In this document: piece by piece, positions 1-11,435 of the stretch
How positions within the stretch are numbered: the first letter of the stretch is position 1
How the letters are laid out: every line of letters begins with the position of its first letter
NCBI RefSeq assembly: GCF_958298935.1
Contig: NC_084927.1
Coordinates: forward strand, 22,022,001-22,086,000
Source of the DNA: Phragmites australis
Lineage: Eukaryota; Streptophyta; Magnoliopsida; Poales; Poaceae
DNA length: 64,000 nt
Direction of reading: 5' to 3'
Notes under the pieces: generated by a model
What the model was told of the DNA's origin: nothing
Database searches by the model: none
What the model saw: the letters and a program-made list of their open reading frames with translations, nothing else
Made by a program: the position numbers and the translations under genes

Positions 1-139
1 AAATTGATATGTACAAATGCTTAATAAGTAACTCATAAATAAGTTATGTGTCCTAATTATTTGACAAAGATTATGTAAATTAAATGTAATTATTTTAACA
101 TTGCAGTGCATAAGGCATAATACAAATGAGTACACAATA

Positions 140-1450
140 TAGTGAATAACACAAATGCGGAACGAAGTAAATGCACTGGGGATTTAGACAGGTTCAGACC
201 GCACGGAGGCGTAACACCCTACTCCTGTGTGGATGCTATAAATGCCCTGGGAATGTCTCTCAGGAATGTGTTAGTTACAAGAATGTCTGTCTATCCTAGA
301 GCCTGGGGCTCCTTGTTCTTCGGTTTCTATGCTCGTACGAAGGTGTTCTTTGATCTGTGTGTGTCTGTTGGCTCTAGGTGCCCTTGGACTTCTCGATCTT
401 CTCTACCTCCTTAACTTCTTCAACCTTGCCGAGCTTCAGAGCTTTCAAAGGCTTCCTCAGAGCTTGTCTTTGTCCGTGCTGCCGGCCGCTTTAAATACCC
501 GCTGGCAGTAGCGTGCCCCGAATGGGAGGGCACGAGTTCCAAGGCACCATAAATGGAAAGGACGTCATCATAGCCTCTGCGCGAAGTGACAGGGGTTGAA
601 AACGCGTCCCGCGCCCGGTCATCAGTCGTCATGATGGCGCTAGCAACGGGTGCCGTGGAGGGGGCCCACCGGGCAGCCGCAGAGCGGCCCGGTGTGCCCG
701 CCCGGTCTTGTTCGCCTGCCACAGCAGTGCAACAGACGGAACGCCTCGGACCTCGTGATGCTATCCCGAGGCGCGCCGGATAGCGCGGGATAGGACCCGT
801 GCATTTAATGTCCCCACGCCCTTCTGCCAGAATATGGCAGGAACTGACACTGAGCGTGGCGGGAGCAGTTAGAGGTGACAGGCCACGCGCGCTCTTAAAT
901 ACGGCCTCGGGCCTTTCACCGGCTGACACCTCATCGCTGGACCCCTGTGGGGACCATTGACGGAGGGGCTTCCTAGGTCGTCGGGGAACCGAGTGCTCGG
1001 GGTCACTGTTCACCTCCCCAAGCACTCTCTCCCGAGAACGCCCTTTCTTGGCCCTCGGGGAACTGAGTGCTCAGGGGCCACTGTTCACGGCCCGAGCACT
1101 CTCTCCCGGTCTTGACTGTACGGATCATCGGGGAACCGAGTGCTCGGGGTCCGCTGCTCGCAGCCCCGAGCACTCTCTTCCGGAACTTCCTTCATTGGGT
1201 CCTCGAGGTACTTGGGTGCCCGGGGGGCCACTGCTCGCGACCCCGGGCACACCTCTCCCGGTACTTGGCACTCCTGGTCGTCAGGGGACTCAGGTGCTCG
1301 GGGGTCACTGTTCCTCTCCCCGAGCACTTTCTTCCCGGTCACTTAGTCTTCGTAGATCATCGGGGAACCCGGGTACTCGGGGACCACTGACTGTGGCCCC
1401 GAGCGCCCTCTCCCGGGACTTAGTCTTTTTTACCTCGCGGACCTGACCTC
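140..1450 (-). mobile_element. LTR-like sequence, probably Ty3/gypsy, reverse orientation
   Basis: The stretch reads like a grass gypsy-type LTR: it has the 'gggatttagacaggttc' and 'gcgtaacaccctactcctg' phrases that I associate with such LTRs, GC-rich body sequence, and two 'ttaaata' boxes (near 491 and 895). It ends in the hairpin array listed separately. No gag/pol coding is visible and I could not fix the ends or a target-site duplication, so the limits are approximate. Open frames in it (for example 420-1025 on the minus strand) have no recognisable domains and are taken as chance frames in GC-rich DNA. Orientation is inferred from general similarity only. Confidence 0.45.
975..1420. repeat. 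Tandem array of six ~75-bp hairpin units
   Basis: Six diverged copies follow each other, with the core 'gagtgctcgggg' or a variant at about 991, 1065, 1138, 1213, 1293 and 1371. In each unit the core is followed 12-20 bases later by its reverse complement ('ccccgagcactc' or a variant), so each unit can fold into a hairpin with arms of roughly 10-12 bp. Spacing is 73-80 bp. The array lies inside LTR-like sequence next to the MULE remnant. Confidence 0.8.
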
Positions 1451-1517
1451 TGCGGGAGGGCGTCACGTGGCGGATTGCTGGCCTGCCCTCGGGATTCGGG
1501 GACCCCTGGTTCCTGAT

Positions 1518-2336
1518 TCACCGACACACGTAATCCTTGGGAGTGTAAGTGTCTGGCGGGTGTGTGACCCTCATCCCAGGGGCCTGCGCTGGCCCCTGCC
1601 ACGTGTGCCCTTGCTCGTCATCTTCATCGTCGTGTGGTGTTGCACCTCCCCTGAACGTGTATCCAGAACCGCTAACTCGGCCCTGCATGTACCACGATGT
1701 AGGATCCTCATGCGGGAGTGTGGATGCCAGCAGTGCATGCTCCGACAGAATCCAAAATGCCAAAGTCTCATCATGTTGGTACCACTGTAAACCCCCAGGT
1801 GTATCGGGATATTGAGGGTACTGGCCGCTTAGTAGCTCAGTGAAGCTGCCCGCTTGCAATGCAGCAACCCAGTCAAAATCTTGTGTGCCGCTCCAGGTTG
1901 GCGTCTGCTGCATGCAGTCAATGACGTCCTCGTGATGAGTTGATACTACTGGTGGAGGTGTCTGCGTAGTCTGAGGAGGTTGTGTCCACTGAGGGGGCTG
2001 GGAACCCAGTGTATACTGCTCGGGAGCGGGAGTGGGAGCCTCCGTGAACTCATTGGTTTCAGCACAAGAACATGTCACATGATGAGCAACAGACGAAGGT
2101 GTCTCCCGTGATTGTGCCTCACAAGCACTGGACGAGCGCCTACTGTGAGAGGCACGGGACGGGTCCATGGCTGGTACGTCATACCCCCTCGAACGCGTGG
2201 CACAACCACCTAGACCACGTATCGTGGACAACAAGCAAGACCATCTCGGCCTCATGTAGTCCTGGAGAGGGTTCTGACACCTCCGTGTTGATGATCCACT
2301 TGCTTCCCCACATACTTGCTCCGCCTGTGTATGCAT
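1518..2336 (-). pseudogene. MULE/MuDR transposase C-terminal tail remnant
   Basis: This is a 272-codon open frame on the minus strand. It is rich in Pro, Gln and Thr (for example a QPPQWTQPPQTTQTPPP stretch), followed by a W/Y/D-rich segment and an acidic HDDEDDEQG patch. It resembles the low-complexity tails found after the zinc-binding region in grass MuDR-like transposases. I see no DDE residues and no SWIM CxC...HxH motif in it. It lies directly downstream, on the same strand, of the clear MuDR DNA-binding domain at 2649-3101, which supports its being the tail of the same gene after an internal deletion. An unrelated host protein cannot be excluded from this frame alone. Confidence 0.5.
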
Positions 2337-2426
2337 TTCGTACCCCGCTTCGGTCTGTATTTGTTGAGAGTCATGTCAGTAATACAAATGTGTAACTAAT
2401 AAAAATCGTTAGAAGTACAGCATCAC

Positions 2427-3101
2427 TTACCACCACATGAAGAAGACGGGCACAATCCTCGGGAAGGGTCTGGGGGCTGGCGGTATGTTTCCGCTGAGTA
2501 AGGTGGCACACGTGTGGGAATGGTACCACAAAAGGTACCAGAAAAACCTAATGAGATATCGGTCAGTGTTGTTGTATGACCCATCCTCCAGCCTGATCGG
2601 CTCATCCGCCATGGCCCACTGGGTCTCTGGATTCGTCATGGCAATCTTCTACAGCAACCTCGGGGCATAGTTGTAAGACTTTTCAAAACTTCCAAACAAC
2701 ATCTTCAACACCATCTGCTTCGCTCGCCACACGGTGTGGTAATTGATCAACATACCCGTCTTAGTCTGCACCTCCTCCATAATGGATTTTGGCGACAAAC
2801 ATATGTTTGTGCCAACAAGGGTGATGAGGAGTTGGGCTATGAACCTCGCATCAACGGCGTTGCTCACATTCCTAACAGCCTCTTCGCTGCATGTATGTGG
2901 GGTGTGTCTACTCAGCACAAAATAGTTCTCGTATTTTGACTTATGTGCTCGTATGAAGTAAGGACAATTCAGGTGCTTGATACACCTGACCTCATACTTC
3001 GTAGGGTTAAACCGAGCGCACTTGTGGTCCCTTCTTGTGATTACAGCATAGTTGCTGATAAAATGGATGACCTCCTCCCTGTTTCGAAACCGTTGTCCCA
3101 C
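2427..3101 (-). pseudogene. MuDR-type transposase: DNA-binding domain and start of core
   Basis: Translated from 3101 downward, the frame has the typical MuDR N-terminal DNA-binding domain. It begins with GQRFRNREEVIHFISNYAV, continues through RCIKHLNCPYFIRAH and SRHTPHTCSEEAVRN, and ends in SYNYAPRLL. A single TAG at 2649-2651 interrupts the frame. Beyond it, in the same frame, comes KIAMTNPETQWAMADEPIRL and then DRYLIRFFW, the usual lead into the transposase core. After RFFW the similarity stops: the DDE catalytic domain and SWIM zinc finger are absent. Where the stop lies, relatives would have Gln, so a C-to-T change explains it. MuDR transposases cut and paste elements with long terminal inverted repeats and make 9-bp target duplications. 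This copy cannot encode an active enzyme. Confidence 0.85.
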
Positions 3102-3187
3102 CTGGATGTCACTATTCTGATATCGCGGTTAGATAGGATGTTATACTCAACGATGGTACAATCTAGCAGCCTAGCACCATAAAAGTA

Positions 3188-3397
3188 CTAGATCGTCGGC
3201 ACCGGGTCATCGCTGTTAGCACCTTCTTCATCCCCGCTACCACCGGCTTTATCATCTATGCATCCTATATCTACCTCACCATGGTCCACTTCAGATCCCT
3301 CTGTACCAGAAGTGCCCTCCCTGACATGCCGTCCCTCCTCATCATGCATCACATGATGGTCTGATCCTTCCACGATAGGCACCGCTTCATCTTGCAC
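3188..3397 (-). pseudogene. Acidic N-terminus of the MULE transposase remnant
   Basis: A 69-codon minus-strand frame rich in Asp/Glu/Gly (EGSEVDHGEVDIG, GSGDEEGANSDD). It lies immediately upstream of the MuDR DNA-binding domain but in another frame, so at least one frameshift separates them. Acidic stretches in this position are common in MuDR-like proteins. Assignment rests on position and composition only. Confidence 0.5.
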
Positions 3398-3400
3398 CAG

Positions 3401-4149
3401 TCATGATACTATATTTGCGTACACTCCTATTTCAAAGTTCTACTCTAATGCTTTGCGTGAGTACAAAGCTCATGCGTTGTTCCTTCTCAAATCGAACAAT
3501 GTATGGACAATGATCGAGCTATTTGGCATAAGCCGTGGTCGCACACCCTCTAGGACAATATTATAGGACTGCTGGTTCACACTCAAAAAGCTCATAACAT
3601 GTGATTTTAAGCCTTCTAGATCAATAGGTAGTTCAACCGTACTCTCTACATGCTAGCAGTTCTAAATTGATATGAGCCTCTCATGCAAAATAGTGGGACG
3701 TTCTCTATAATAAATATGAATAGTCATAGCGTCTCTGCTAAACAAACGTAAATAGGCAAATAACTACTTAGATGTATATACTATAAACAACTAATTACGC
3801 CTCATATATTATCATAACTCTGGTTATCATGCCTATCGCGGGATCAAAATTATAGTTACATTATAGTAGATTCTGTTATGAGATCATAATTACTATTACA
3901 AGATCATAAATTATACAAATATTATACCTACTCTAGTTTACCGACTTAATACCATTTAACCAATATATTCAAACGGAATAAATACTCTACTTACTCTAAT
4001 TACATTTTCTAATCTAAATATTAAGTATATACATAATCTCTACTCAGGCTCGAATGTAGCTGCCTAAATGCGCTGCGAGGCAATTTATAGCTGCAACATT
4101 GCAGCCGACCGAGAGAATAAAGGGAAAAGCGAACAGCAGATCGAGCGAA
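3401..4149. other. AT-rich stretch upstream of the MULE transposase remnant, no gene seen
   Basis: Low-GC sequence with no convincing reading frame. It would be the promoter side and subterminal region of the MULE if the terminal sequence at 4150-4390 belongs to the same element. Confidence 0.5.
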
Positions 4150-4390
4150 TAAAGGAAAAAAGCGAAAGCGAAAAGCGAAAAAGTAAAGCGTGACGTGACA
4201 TGATGTGACAGCATATAGTGTACGAAAAAGTGTATTTCTGCACACCGTGTGTCAAATACACACTGTTGCCTATATTCGACATACGGTGTGTCAAATACAG
4301 GTGATTTTCGGCATATCATGTACCGAATACAGATGCTAGATTTGTAAATACATCAAAATATTATCTATTTCAATAAATACGTACCTTTCG
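4150..4390. mobile_element. Relic of a MULE terminal inverted repeat, related to the 51698-52863 element
   Basis: The block 'cggcatatcatgtaccgaat', then 'acagatgctagatttgtaaa' and 'tatctatttc.ataaatacg', follows the same order as the right arm of the foldback element near 52700-52840 ('cggcacaccatgtaccgaat', 'gaatgctaaaattataaata', 'tgtctatttcggtaaatacg'). It contains internal copies of 'caccgtgtgtcaaatac'. The outermost ~25 bases of the arm are missing. It lies ~0.75 kb upstream of the transposase remnant, which is where its 5' terminal repeat would be expected. Confidence 0.55.
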
Positions 4391-7300
4391 CGTCCCCGTA
4401 CGTATAGTGCTCTGACATGTCATTTCACCGTGTACGGCCCCGGGATTGGATGTCGACTTGGGCTTGCTCAGTCTTCACGCTTCGTTTGTCTTCGCACCCA
4501 TGCAGTGGAGGGGAGAGAGAAAGAGAGGGGAAGTCGTGGTCGTGCGGAGCTGGGCTCACGAAAACGACATCGCCGCTGCTCCAAACATATGGGCCGATCG
4601 ATTCATACCGTTAAGCATTCACGCATGGGCCTTGCCCCGTAGTCGTCCATCGCAGCCCCTACTCGATTTCTCTCCAAATTGCATTGCCAGCCGACTGACT
4701 ACTCACCTATGGTCCGATAATGGCGCACGCGGTTCGAGTACGAGTCGCTCGGCGTGCACTGGGCTACTGGGCTCAAACTCCAGAAGGCTCGTCACAGCTT
4801 TGATCGATCGCTCTGCCCGGCGCCATAATTTCTCGTCGCCTCCGTTTTCTTTTTCAGGCGTCCCCGAGAATGTTACTCGTACCTGAGCTAGAACCTACGA
4901 AAAAACACGCATCGCCGGCACGGTGATGCACTGTTGTTCAGGACACCAAGAGCGGCGAAAACAGAAATTCAAACATATGAAAGTTAGAGTTGGAATGCTG
5001 AATAACGAAATGCTTACTACCAGCTGTTTGTCACGAAGAAGACACCCTCCAATACAAAGTGAGACACCCTAGCCTACCCTCTGCCTAGCCATTTTGTCCC
5101 ATGCCGGTGTGTGTAAAATGTTTCAATTTGGGAAGTGTTTCATGCCGGCTTGCGTTGGACCTCAGAAACTACCTTGATGACGGCCATTTCGAAGTTCAGT
5201 ACTTAAAACGAAGTAATGAAGGGGGTGTTGGAAATCATCACTTACATGAGATGAACACTGAGCAGTCCTCTGTGCTCTGATGAAGCTTCTTGTAAGTTCC
5301 ATCTAACCGCATTTAGCTTCTAGGGAGCTCCATTTCTCACTGTTCTCGACCAACGTGGCCAACATTTTCAGTACTATACCTTCGAGTATGAAATCACGCG
5401 TGAACCAAGCAAAGTTTTCGCGCTCTTTTCGACGGTAGCAGGCTAGTGGTAGCAGTAAAAGAAGTCGATATCTTCTCGTGTCGAAACTGACCGAAATTAC
5501 TGCTGCTTAACCGGGCAAAACACGTATCATGCGTCCTTCCCATGCGTGGCTCCTAAAAAGCATACAACACAAATCATGGCGTTCGTAAACTTCCTAGATT
5601 CAAACATAATGGGGGTGGTTTGCTTGGCCGTCCTGCTCGCCTCACCTCGCTTGTTCAAGTGTAGTCTTCCAGTAGGCATGAGATAGCGAGCAAGACAACC
5701 AAGCATCTAATTTTTTTATCCAGCGCCTACCTTCCTAGATTCAACCATTACATATGACATGTTTCTTCGTCTTTTTTTAACAGAGTAGAGAAATGCCCTC
5801 TCGGGAACTTTCTAGTAGTACGTGAGAATCCCATCTGCCCGAATGAAGAACTACGCCACGGCCGAGGAGACACAGGGAGCATGCATGCCACGATGGGCTA
5901 AAAATTTTACAGCACAGTCATGCATGGCGCACACAAACTCGATGGTATACTACTCCTGCTAGATTTGCAGATATAAATCCAAAGCTTCTCACGTGCTCCC
6001 TGCCTAATGCTCCCTTAACCGATCTAAGAAAAAAGCACTGCTAATCGCAGTCGTCTTTGCTGCAAGATATGTCAAGCAGTCAAACCTTTTCCTGTGCAGA
6101 TAGTACACTGAAGAAGCAGTACATACTGTTAGCACGTCGTGTTAGTCATGTTATACCAGGTAATGTGCGAGACTGCAAGAAAGGTTAAAAGAAAAGTAGC
6201 CATATATTTTCATAAGGCTAGTAAACATAAGCACTGGTACCGAGAAAGTAAGTGGTACTGTGTATATTTTCATGATCATGCATGTGCAGCGATGAAGGGG
6301 ATCCTTTCAGAGTTTTTCAGTACCACTAACTCTTTGTCAAACCATATACCATGCAGTAAGACATTAGCTAGGTTACGCTATTTTTCGTGTCAGTTCAGGC
6401 ACCGGCATCGACATGCAAAGCAAGCTGAACAAGAGCTACTGGATATATATGCTGCGCTCATAAGTAGACCGATCAATAGAGATGAGAGACTATATATCGA
6501 TTATTTTGTATCATATTTTTTATTCTCAACAATATTAACTCATAACTGAATGACTGACCCTATCCTACATATATTTTTAGCTAAAACCATTACCGCTGCA
6601 CCGTAATACAGCAAGAGCTGGCTAGATGAGTGGTGAAAGTGTAGGGGTGGTACACAAGTATCGTAGCAATTATTGCCTGCCAGTGATGATGCTCGTACAA
6701 ATATTGCTGCATGCGAACGAGCCAAAGGCTCGGTGGTAGGGCTAGGTGTGCCTAGCTTATCCACCCGAGTGCGATCCATAGAATGACCATCCTGGTGTTG
6801 CACTGGGGATTTCTTATGGTATAACTAGTTGGACACATACGAAGTCTGATTGGCTCGCGTTCGAAGCCTCTCACTCCTTTTTAGTCAGTATATCTGGTAG
6901 CTAGCACCGTGTATTTCAAAAAAAAAAAAAAAGTTTGCTGCACGCAAAAAGAAATTCTTCAGTAATTGATCCTATCTATGATGCTAAGGCGACATTTTTA
7001 TTAAACGTAACCGGCAGGAAACTGCTTGCTATATTAAATAGCGGAAGAGCAATCATTTTACAAACGGAAAATAAAACATTTGGAACACAAAAATCCCGCA
7101 GAAAATCCACAAAACCTTCTGAACACCTGCGTTCCAAACAAGTCGAAGTGCAGTGATATTACTGTCAGCAAACTCACATCTTTTCGAGACGTAGAAATAT
7201 TTGTCCATGGATAATGTCTGAAAAAAATTCGGTAATACGACGATTCCACCGACAGATGCTGTTCACCGAGACAGCCTTATGAACCCTGAGATATTTGTAA

Positions 7301-7614
7301 CTACCGTTTCTGGAAGCATCGATGGAGTGCCAAACAACTCAGTGCCGACTGCTGAGTGTTTTCCTGGGGGAGTTCGTTCCACACCATTAGAGCAGCTCCA
7401 GTGGTCTGGTCTTGCAAGCGACTCGTCATCGGCATATTTAACGATCGGCCGACAGAACGGGGTTCTAACAGACTCACCATCCGAATTGGCATCCTGTAGA
7501 CTGACTATCTCGCCTCACCCTGTCGGCAAAAATAGTGTCCCCTCCTGGCTCCCCGTCACTATTGTTTCTCTCCTGCACAGTACCGAATGAACAGTAGCAA
7601 AATTTCTCAAAAAT
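4391..7614. other. Intergenic DNA, no recognisable gene
   Basis: Moderately GC-rich at 4400-4900, AT-rich afterwards. Open frames at 4446-4886 (+) and 6139-6549 (+) have no motif I recognise, no clear promoter and no neighbours that support them. 7300-7600 reads like degenerate MITE sequence ('gagcagctccagtggtctgg'). Confidence 0.5.
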
Positions 7615-7725
7615 CAAATAGTGATCTTCTATTGCTTAGAAATCCTAATTTTTTTTACTTGTTTCATAATCCATGTGACTAATTTTTAAAATCATTTTCA
7701 GCCCTAAGTGGTATAGTGAAAAATA
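7615..7725. mobile_element. Fragment of the foldback-element inner arm
   Basis: Matches the inner arm shared by the elements at 38069-42920 and 51698-52863: 'tgtttcataatccatgtg', then 'gactaatttttaaaatcatt' and 'ttcagccctaagtggtatag'. The middle of the arm is deleted and no partner arm is seen nearby. Confidence 0.6.
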
Positions 7726-8224
7726 CCCGTTAGAATATAGCCGTTGAACAAAATAACTATTGAAACAAAACTATTATAAGAAACAACTGTTACAAATAAA
7801 ATATAGTATATAAGATATGGATAGTGGAATTTAACTAGTCTACTTAAATATGTAAAAATATAGAGATGACTTTTTTAAGTGTATAGCTAAATGAAAATAT
7901 GGTAAGTTAAATTTAGTTATTAGGCTAGAGTTGTTCTTAGCGACGAGCTGAGCAGGAGCATCTCGGTTTATAGGGGAGATGATGAATTTTTGCCTGTTTT
8001 CCAGCGGTTTGGCTGAGGGAAATGTCCCAGCTTTTTCAGGGACTAGCATTGATCCCGGGTGTATGAATAAGCTAAAAGGGCTTCCATCAGATCGATGGGT
8101 GCACATGTTCCGTCAGCCATTTCTGGGCAACATCCTCGTGCACATGTTCCATCAGGCATTGCTGGGCAACATCCTGTCTGTTTCGTTCTACAGAGCCATG
8201 TATAGTGTATTTTTTAGATAAGGT

Positions 8225-8345
8225 CTAAGCTTGGTCTTCGTGGAAGACCTATTTATAGTACAGGAGATTGATCCTCAACTGGCTCATATCACTCTTGATG
8301 ACTTACCAACCGAGCTAAGCTCGGTTCACAGCCGTGTATAGTGTA
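8225..8345 (-). mobile_element. tRNA-derived SINE-like fragment
   Basis: On the minus strand the sequence 'gagcttagctcggttggtaa' matches a pol III A box (TRGCNNAGYNGG type) as found in tRNA genes and tRNA-derived SINEs. A clear B box is not preserved, and the tail beyond it is not recognised. Confidence 0.35.
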
Positions 8346-8706
8346 TTCCGTAGCCCTAAAACCTTTTTAGACTTTTACCCTACATGAACTCGTTGCAGGA
8401 TAAGCGGATGTCAGTATGGACTATGAAGTGCTTTACCTACAGTTCTAATTGTCTGCAACTCTGCGTAGTGCAGAACGAGGATGTGAAAATGCTCTTGCAA
8501 AGGTAAAGCAAGAGCCAACTAGGATTTAACGGCTAGCCAGCACCACAAATTGAGGTATTCTGGTAGGATCAAGCAGCCAAGTAGGGGGAAATAACATTGC
8601 CGAGGGGCTGCGGGCAACAGGGTATCAGCGTGTGATAGAACTCGCGTGCTCGAGAGGTAGTAGATGTGTCATGCTGTCACGGATGTGTCGTATGGCATGT
8701 CTTTTT

Positions 8707-8981
8707 TAAAATCATCTTTAACCATCTTCTTTTCATTTTGTTCCCTTTTCAATTCTTTTTCTCATTTTTATTTCTTTTATTTTCTCTCATCTTCAACAGT
8801 TTCTCTTCAAAGAGATTTGTGAAGTGAAAGGAGAGATAATTCCGTCCTGAAGAGAATGATATTGAAGATCACTTCGTGAAGTGAACCGTGAAGAAAAATC
8901 GTTGGAACGCTGAAGATAACGAAAATCCTTTCGTAAAAAAGATTCTGAATCCTGACGGAAATCTTTTAGAGATGATCTTAT
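8707..8981. mobile_element. Possible MITE with imperfect terminal inverted repeats
   Basis: The left end 'aaatcatctttaaccatctt' and the right end 'gaaatcttttagagatgatc' are imperfect inverted repeats. The interior contains inverted copies of a 'cttcaaagagatttgtgaag' type of sequence. No coding. I did not find a convincing target-site duplication. Confidence 0.4.
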
Positions 8982-9540
8982 ACTCGTGTCATGTAAAAGA
9001 TAATTTTATATAGGATGCAAATACATGGATTATTTCATCTCTCTATCTATTATATCTAATATTTATTAATTTGTTGTTTCTCTCAATTATTTTATAATTT
9101 TTTCCATCGATCTTTTTGATACAAATTTCAATGTAAATAAATGGTCTGATAAATCACGTGTCAAAAAAACTAGTGAAATTTTCTGTTCCTAGTGTCCTAT
9201 TATGATTTGATGAACAACAATGTAAGAAATGGCCATGTAAATCATCACAGGTATCTAATTCGTAGATGCACTTCTTTGGCCAGCTAACATCCCTCTGGTG
9301 TCTGTCTCTGGACCGCAATTTTTAAGAGGGAGAAAAAAACTTTCTACTTTTTAACCGCTGGTAAAAAGAAAGTTTTCCACAGCCACAGCCGTGAAGCCTC
9401 TGTAAAACAGCAAAAGATCATGGATCCTCAGCTCCTAAAAACGGTCACAGGAGTAGTAACACACTAACACTACCGGACCAGCTACTGTACTCCCACCGCG
9501 GCATTAGCTGTTCTGCCGTTCTGCTCGATCCACGTCGTGT

Positions 9541-9629
9541 GATCGCAATCGCCCCTGGACGGCTGTACAAACATCGCATGACGCGTGGATCGCAATCGCC
9601 CCTGGACGCCTGTACAAACATCGCATGAC
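9541..9629. repeat. Tandem duplication, 47-bp unit, two copies
   Basis: 'gatcgcaatcgcccctggac' begins at 9541 and again at 9588, and both copies continue through 'ctgtacaaacatcgcatgac'. The copies differ at very few positions. Confidence 0.85.
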
Positions 9630-10011
9630 TCTACTGTACAATGCTGGCTCACACTACAGTACAAGGCAAGGTGCCTGCACAATAATGTGGATTTTTTAAG
9701 ATTTCAGTCCTTTTAAAAACTTTTTCTGCGTATGAAAATATGTGGAAAACAATATCTAAAAATATACTTTTTACGGCCTCATAATTATGTTGCCATTGTT
9801 AAAAGGCATATTTTGTATGATCTTATAAGTCCAATATAGAATTATACGTATTAGGTATTACGGTATTAATTATTAATATGTTATATTATTTAAATATGAC
9901 GTCAAATATTATGCTACTGTGTAAAAGAGTCCATGTTCAAAAATTATTTTTGTAGAATATGTTAAAAAATCAAAATATAAAAATTTATCGTAACGAAGAT
10001 TACGATCTCTA

Positions 10012-10935
10012 TTATGCTTGTTCCGCTCCCCGCATCTCCTCATCCCATGCGCGTCGACAGGTGGGCCTCCAATCTACGTGATCGCGTCCACCCCCACGCC
10101 CGTCCCCACAGCGTCTGTGCCCCCAGCCCCGCCCAAGAGCAGCCCTCCACATCCGTCCCCCAGGCGTCCTCCCTCCTCCCCCCCCCCCGCCCCAAAGCAG
10201 CCTAGGTTTCTGGCCGCGTCGCTTGCCAGGTTCCACCACCAGCCATATCTTCTCAAGTGCCGCCTCCTCGTCCCCGCAAATCGATTAGAGTTTGAGTCGG
10301 CGTCGTGATCCATCCATCTGTCGCGCTGGGAGCGGGGATGGATTCCAAGTCTCTCATGTGTTGTGCTCATCGATCCACATCTGGATCCCAACCATTCACA
10401 AAGTTTCACAATTCGTGTGTGGGTTTGCAGGTCGACAGCTGTACCCAATCCACTGGGAAGCGAGCGCTCACCAACGGTAGGTTGCTCCGCCGAGGAAGGT
10501 GGAGAAGTGGGGAGGCCGACACCCATTGTCGTACGCCTCACCTCGTATGCGTCACGCCGCTACCGGGATGACAAGGATGGTGGCCGAGGAGATGAGAAGA
10601 GCATCCACCAGTCTCACGGCGGCTGCCACGCTGTGCAGGGCGATGCTGATGGATGGTGGAAAGTGGGCTGCAGTTTGATGGCGTGCAATTTGGTGTCACA
10701 TGGCTGCCCCAAATGCCCCTGTGCTATTACCAAAGATCGATTTGTATGCTCTGTTTCTTCTCCTATGATTAGGTTTTGCTATTTCGCCATTTCAGATAAT
10801 TTAGTAGACAGAACAAACGAGAATTATGAAGCCGGTGAGAATTATTGGGCTGTGATTCTGTGTTTTTGTTTGCCGATGAAGTTTAATTATCAACTACGTT
10901 GCTCTAATCAATTTGTGCTGCTTCAGCTTTGATTG
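10012..10935 (+). other. GC-rich block, possible exon remnant of an unidentified gene
   Basis: GC content jumps at 10015-10700 against AT-rich flanks, with several overlapping open frames. One + frame from 10336 starts MDSKSLMCCAHRSTSG and is followed by 'gtttgcag/gtcgac' (acceptor-like) and 'acggtaggtt' (donor-like) sequences. This looks like the 5' part of a grass gene. I recognise no domain, and the downstream 2 kb shows no matching exons, so it may be a promoter/exon fragment carried by a transposon. Treat as unassigned. Confidence 0.25.
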
Positions 10936-11368
10936 CGAAAATTTCTGTCCACATATTATTTGGTTGATCAATAAAGAAAATTTAATCGAGGTATGCATGC
11001 TAATGCTATTAGTTCCATACAGTTATTTCTGTTCTTCAACAATGACACCTCCATTTATCTTCCGCTTAGATTATTCCAGATGGAATTATAGAATATCGTG
11101 AATCGAATTTCTGCCTGGCTTTACAATTTAGGATGTTTATGATGCCCAGTTAACTGATAAATGAGAAAATGATAGATCCTACCACTTCATGAATAAGGAG
11201 TAAAACTGTGGGGCATTGGAGTTCCTGAAGTATGGAAATGCAACTATGTGATTTTTACTGCTTTCATCTGGTCAAACTTTTGTTTCTTACTTGCAGTTAT
11301 TATTCAAAATATCCGGGAGGAATGGCTTGAAGAAATATATGAAACTTATGAAATTGATCTTGATATTG

Positions 11369-11435
<67 letters not shown>

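Larger units (their letters stand above)
7726..10011. other. AT-rich intergenic DNA with MITE-like pieces
   Basis: No gene seen. It contains a SINE-like piece near 8290-8345, a possible MITE at 8707-8981 and a 47-bp tandem duplication at 9541-9629, listed separately. The remainder is AT-rich without recognised signals. Confidence 0.5.

Noticed and set aside
420..1446. 201- and 132-codon frames
   Set aside because: They fall in LTR-like DNA and the hairpin array; the peptide repeats only reflect the DNA repeat.
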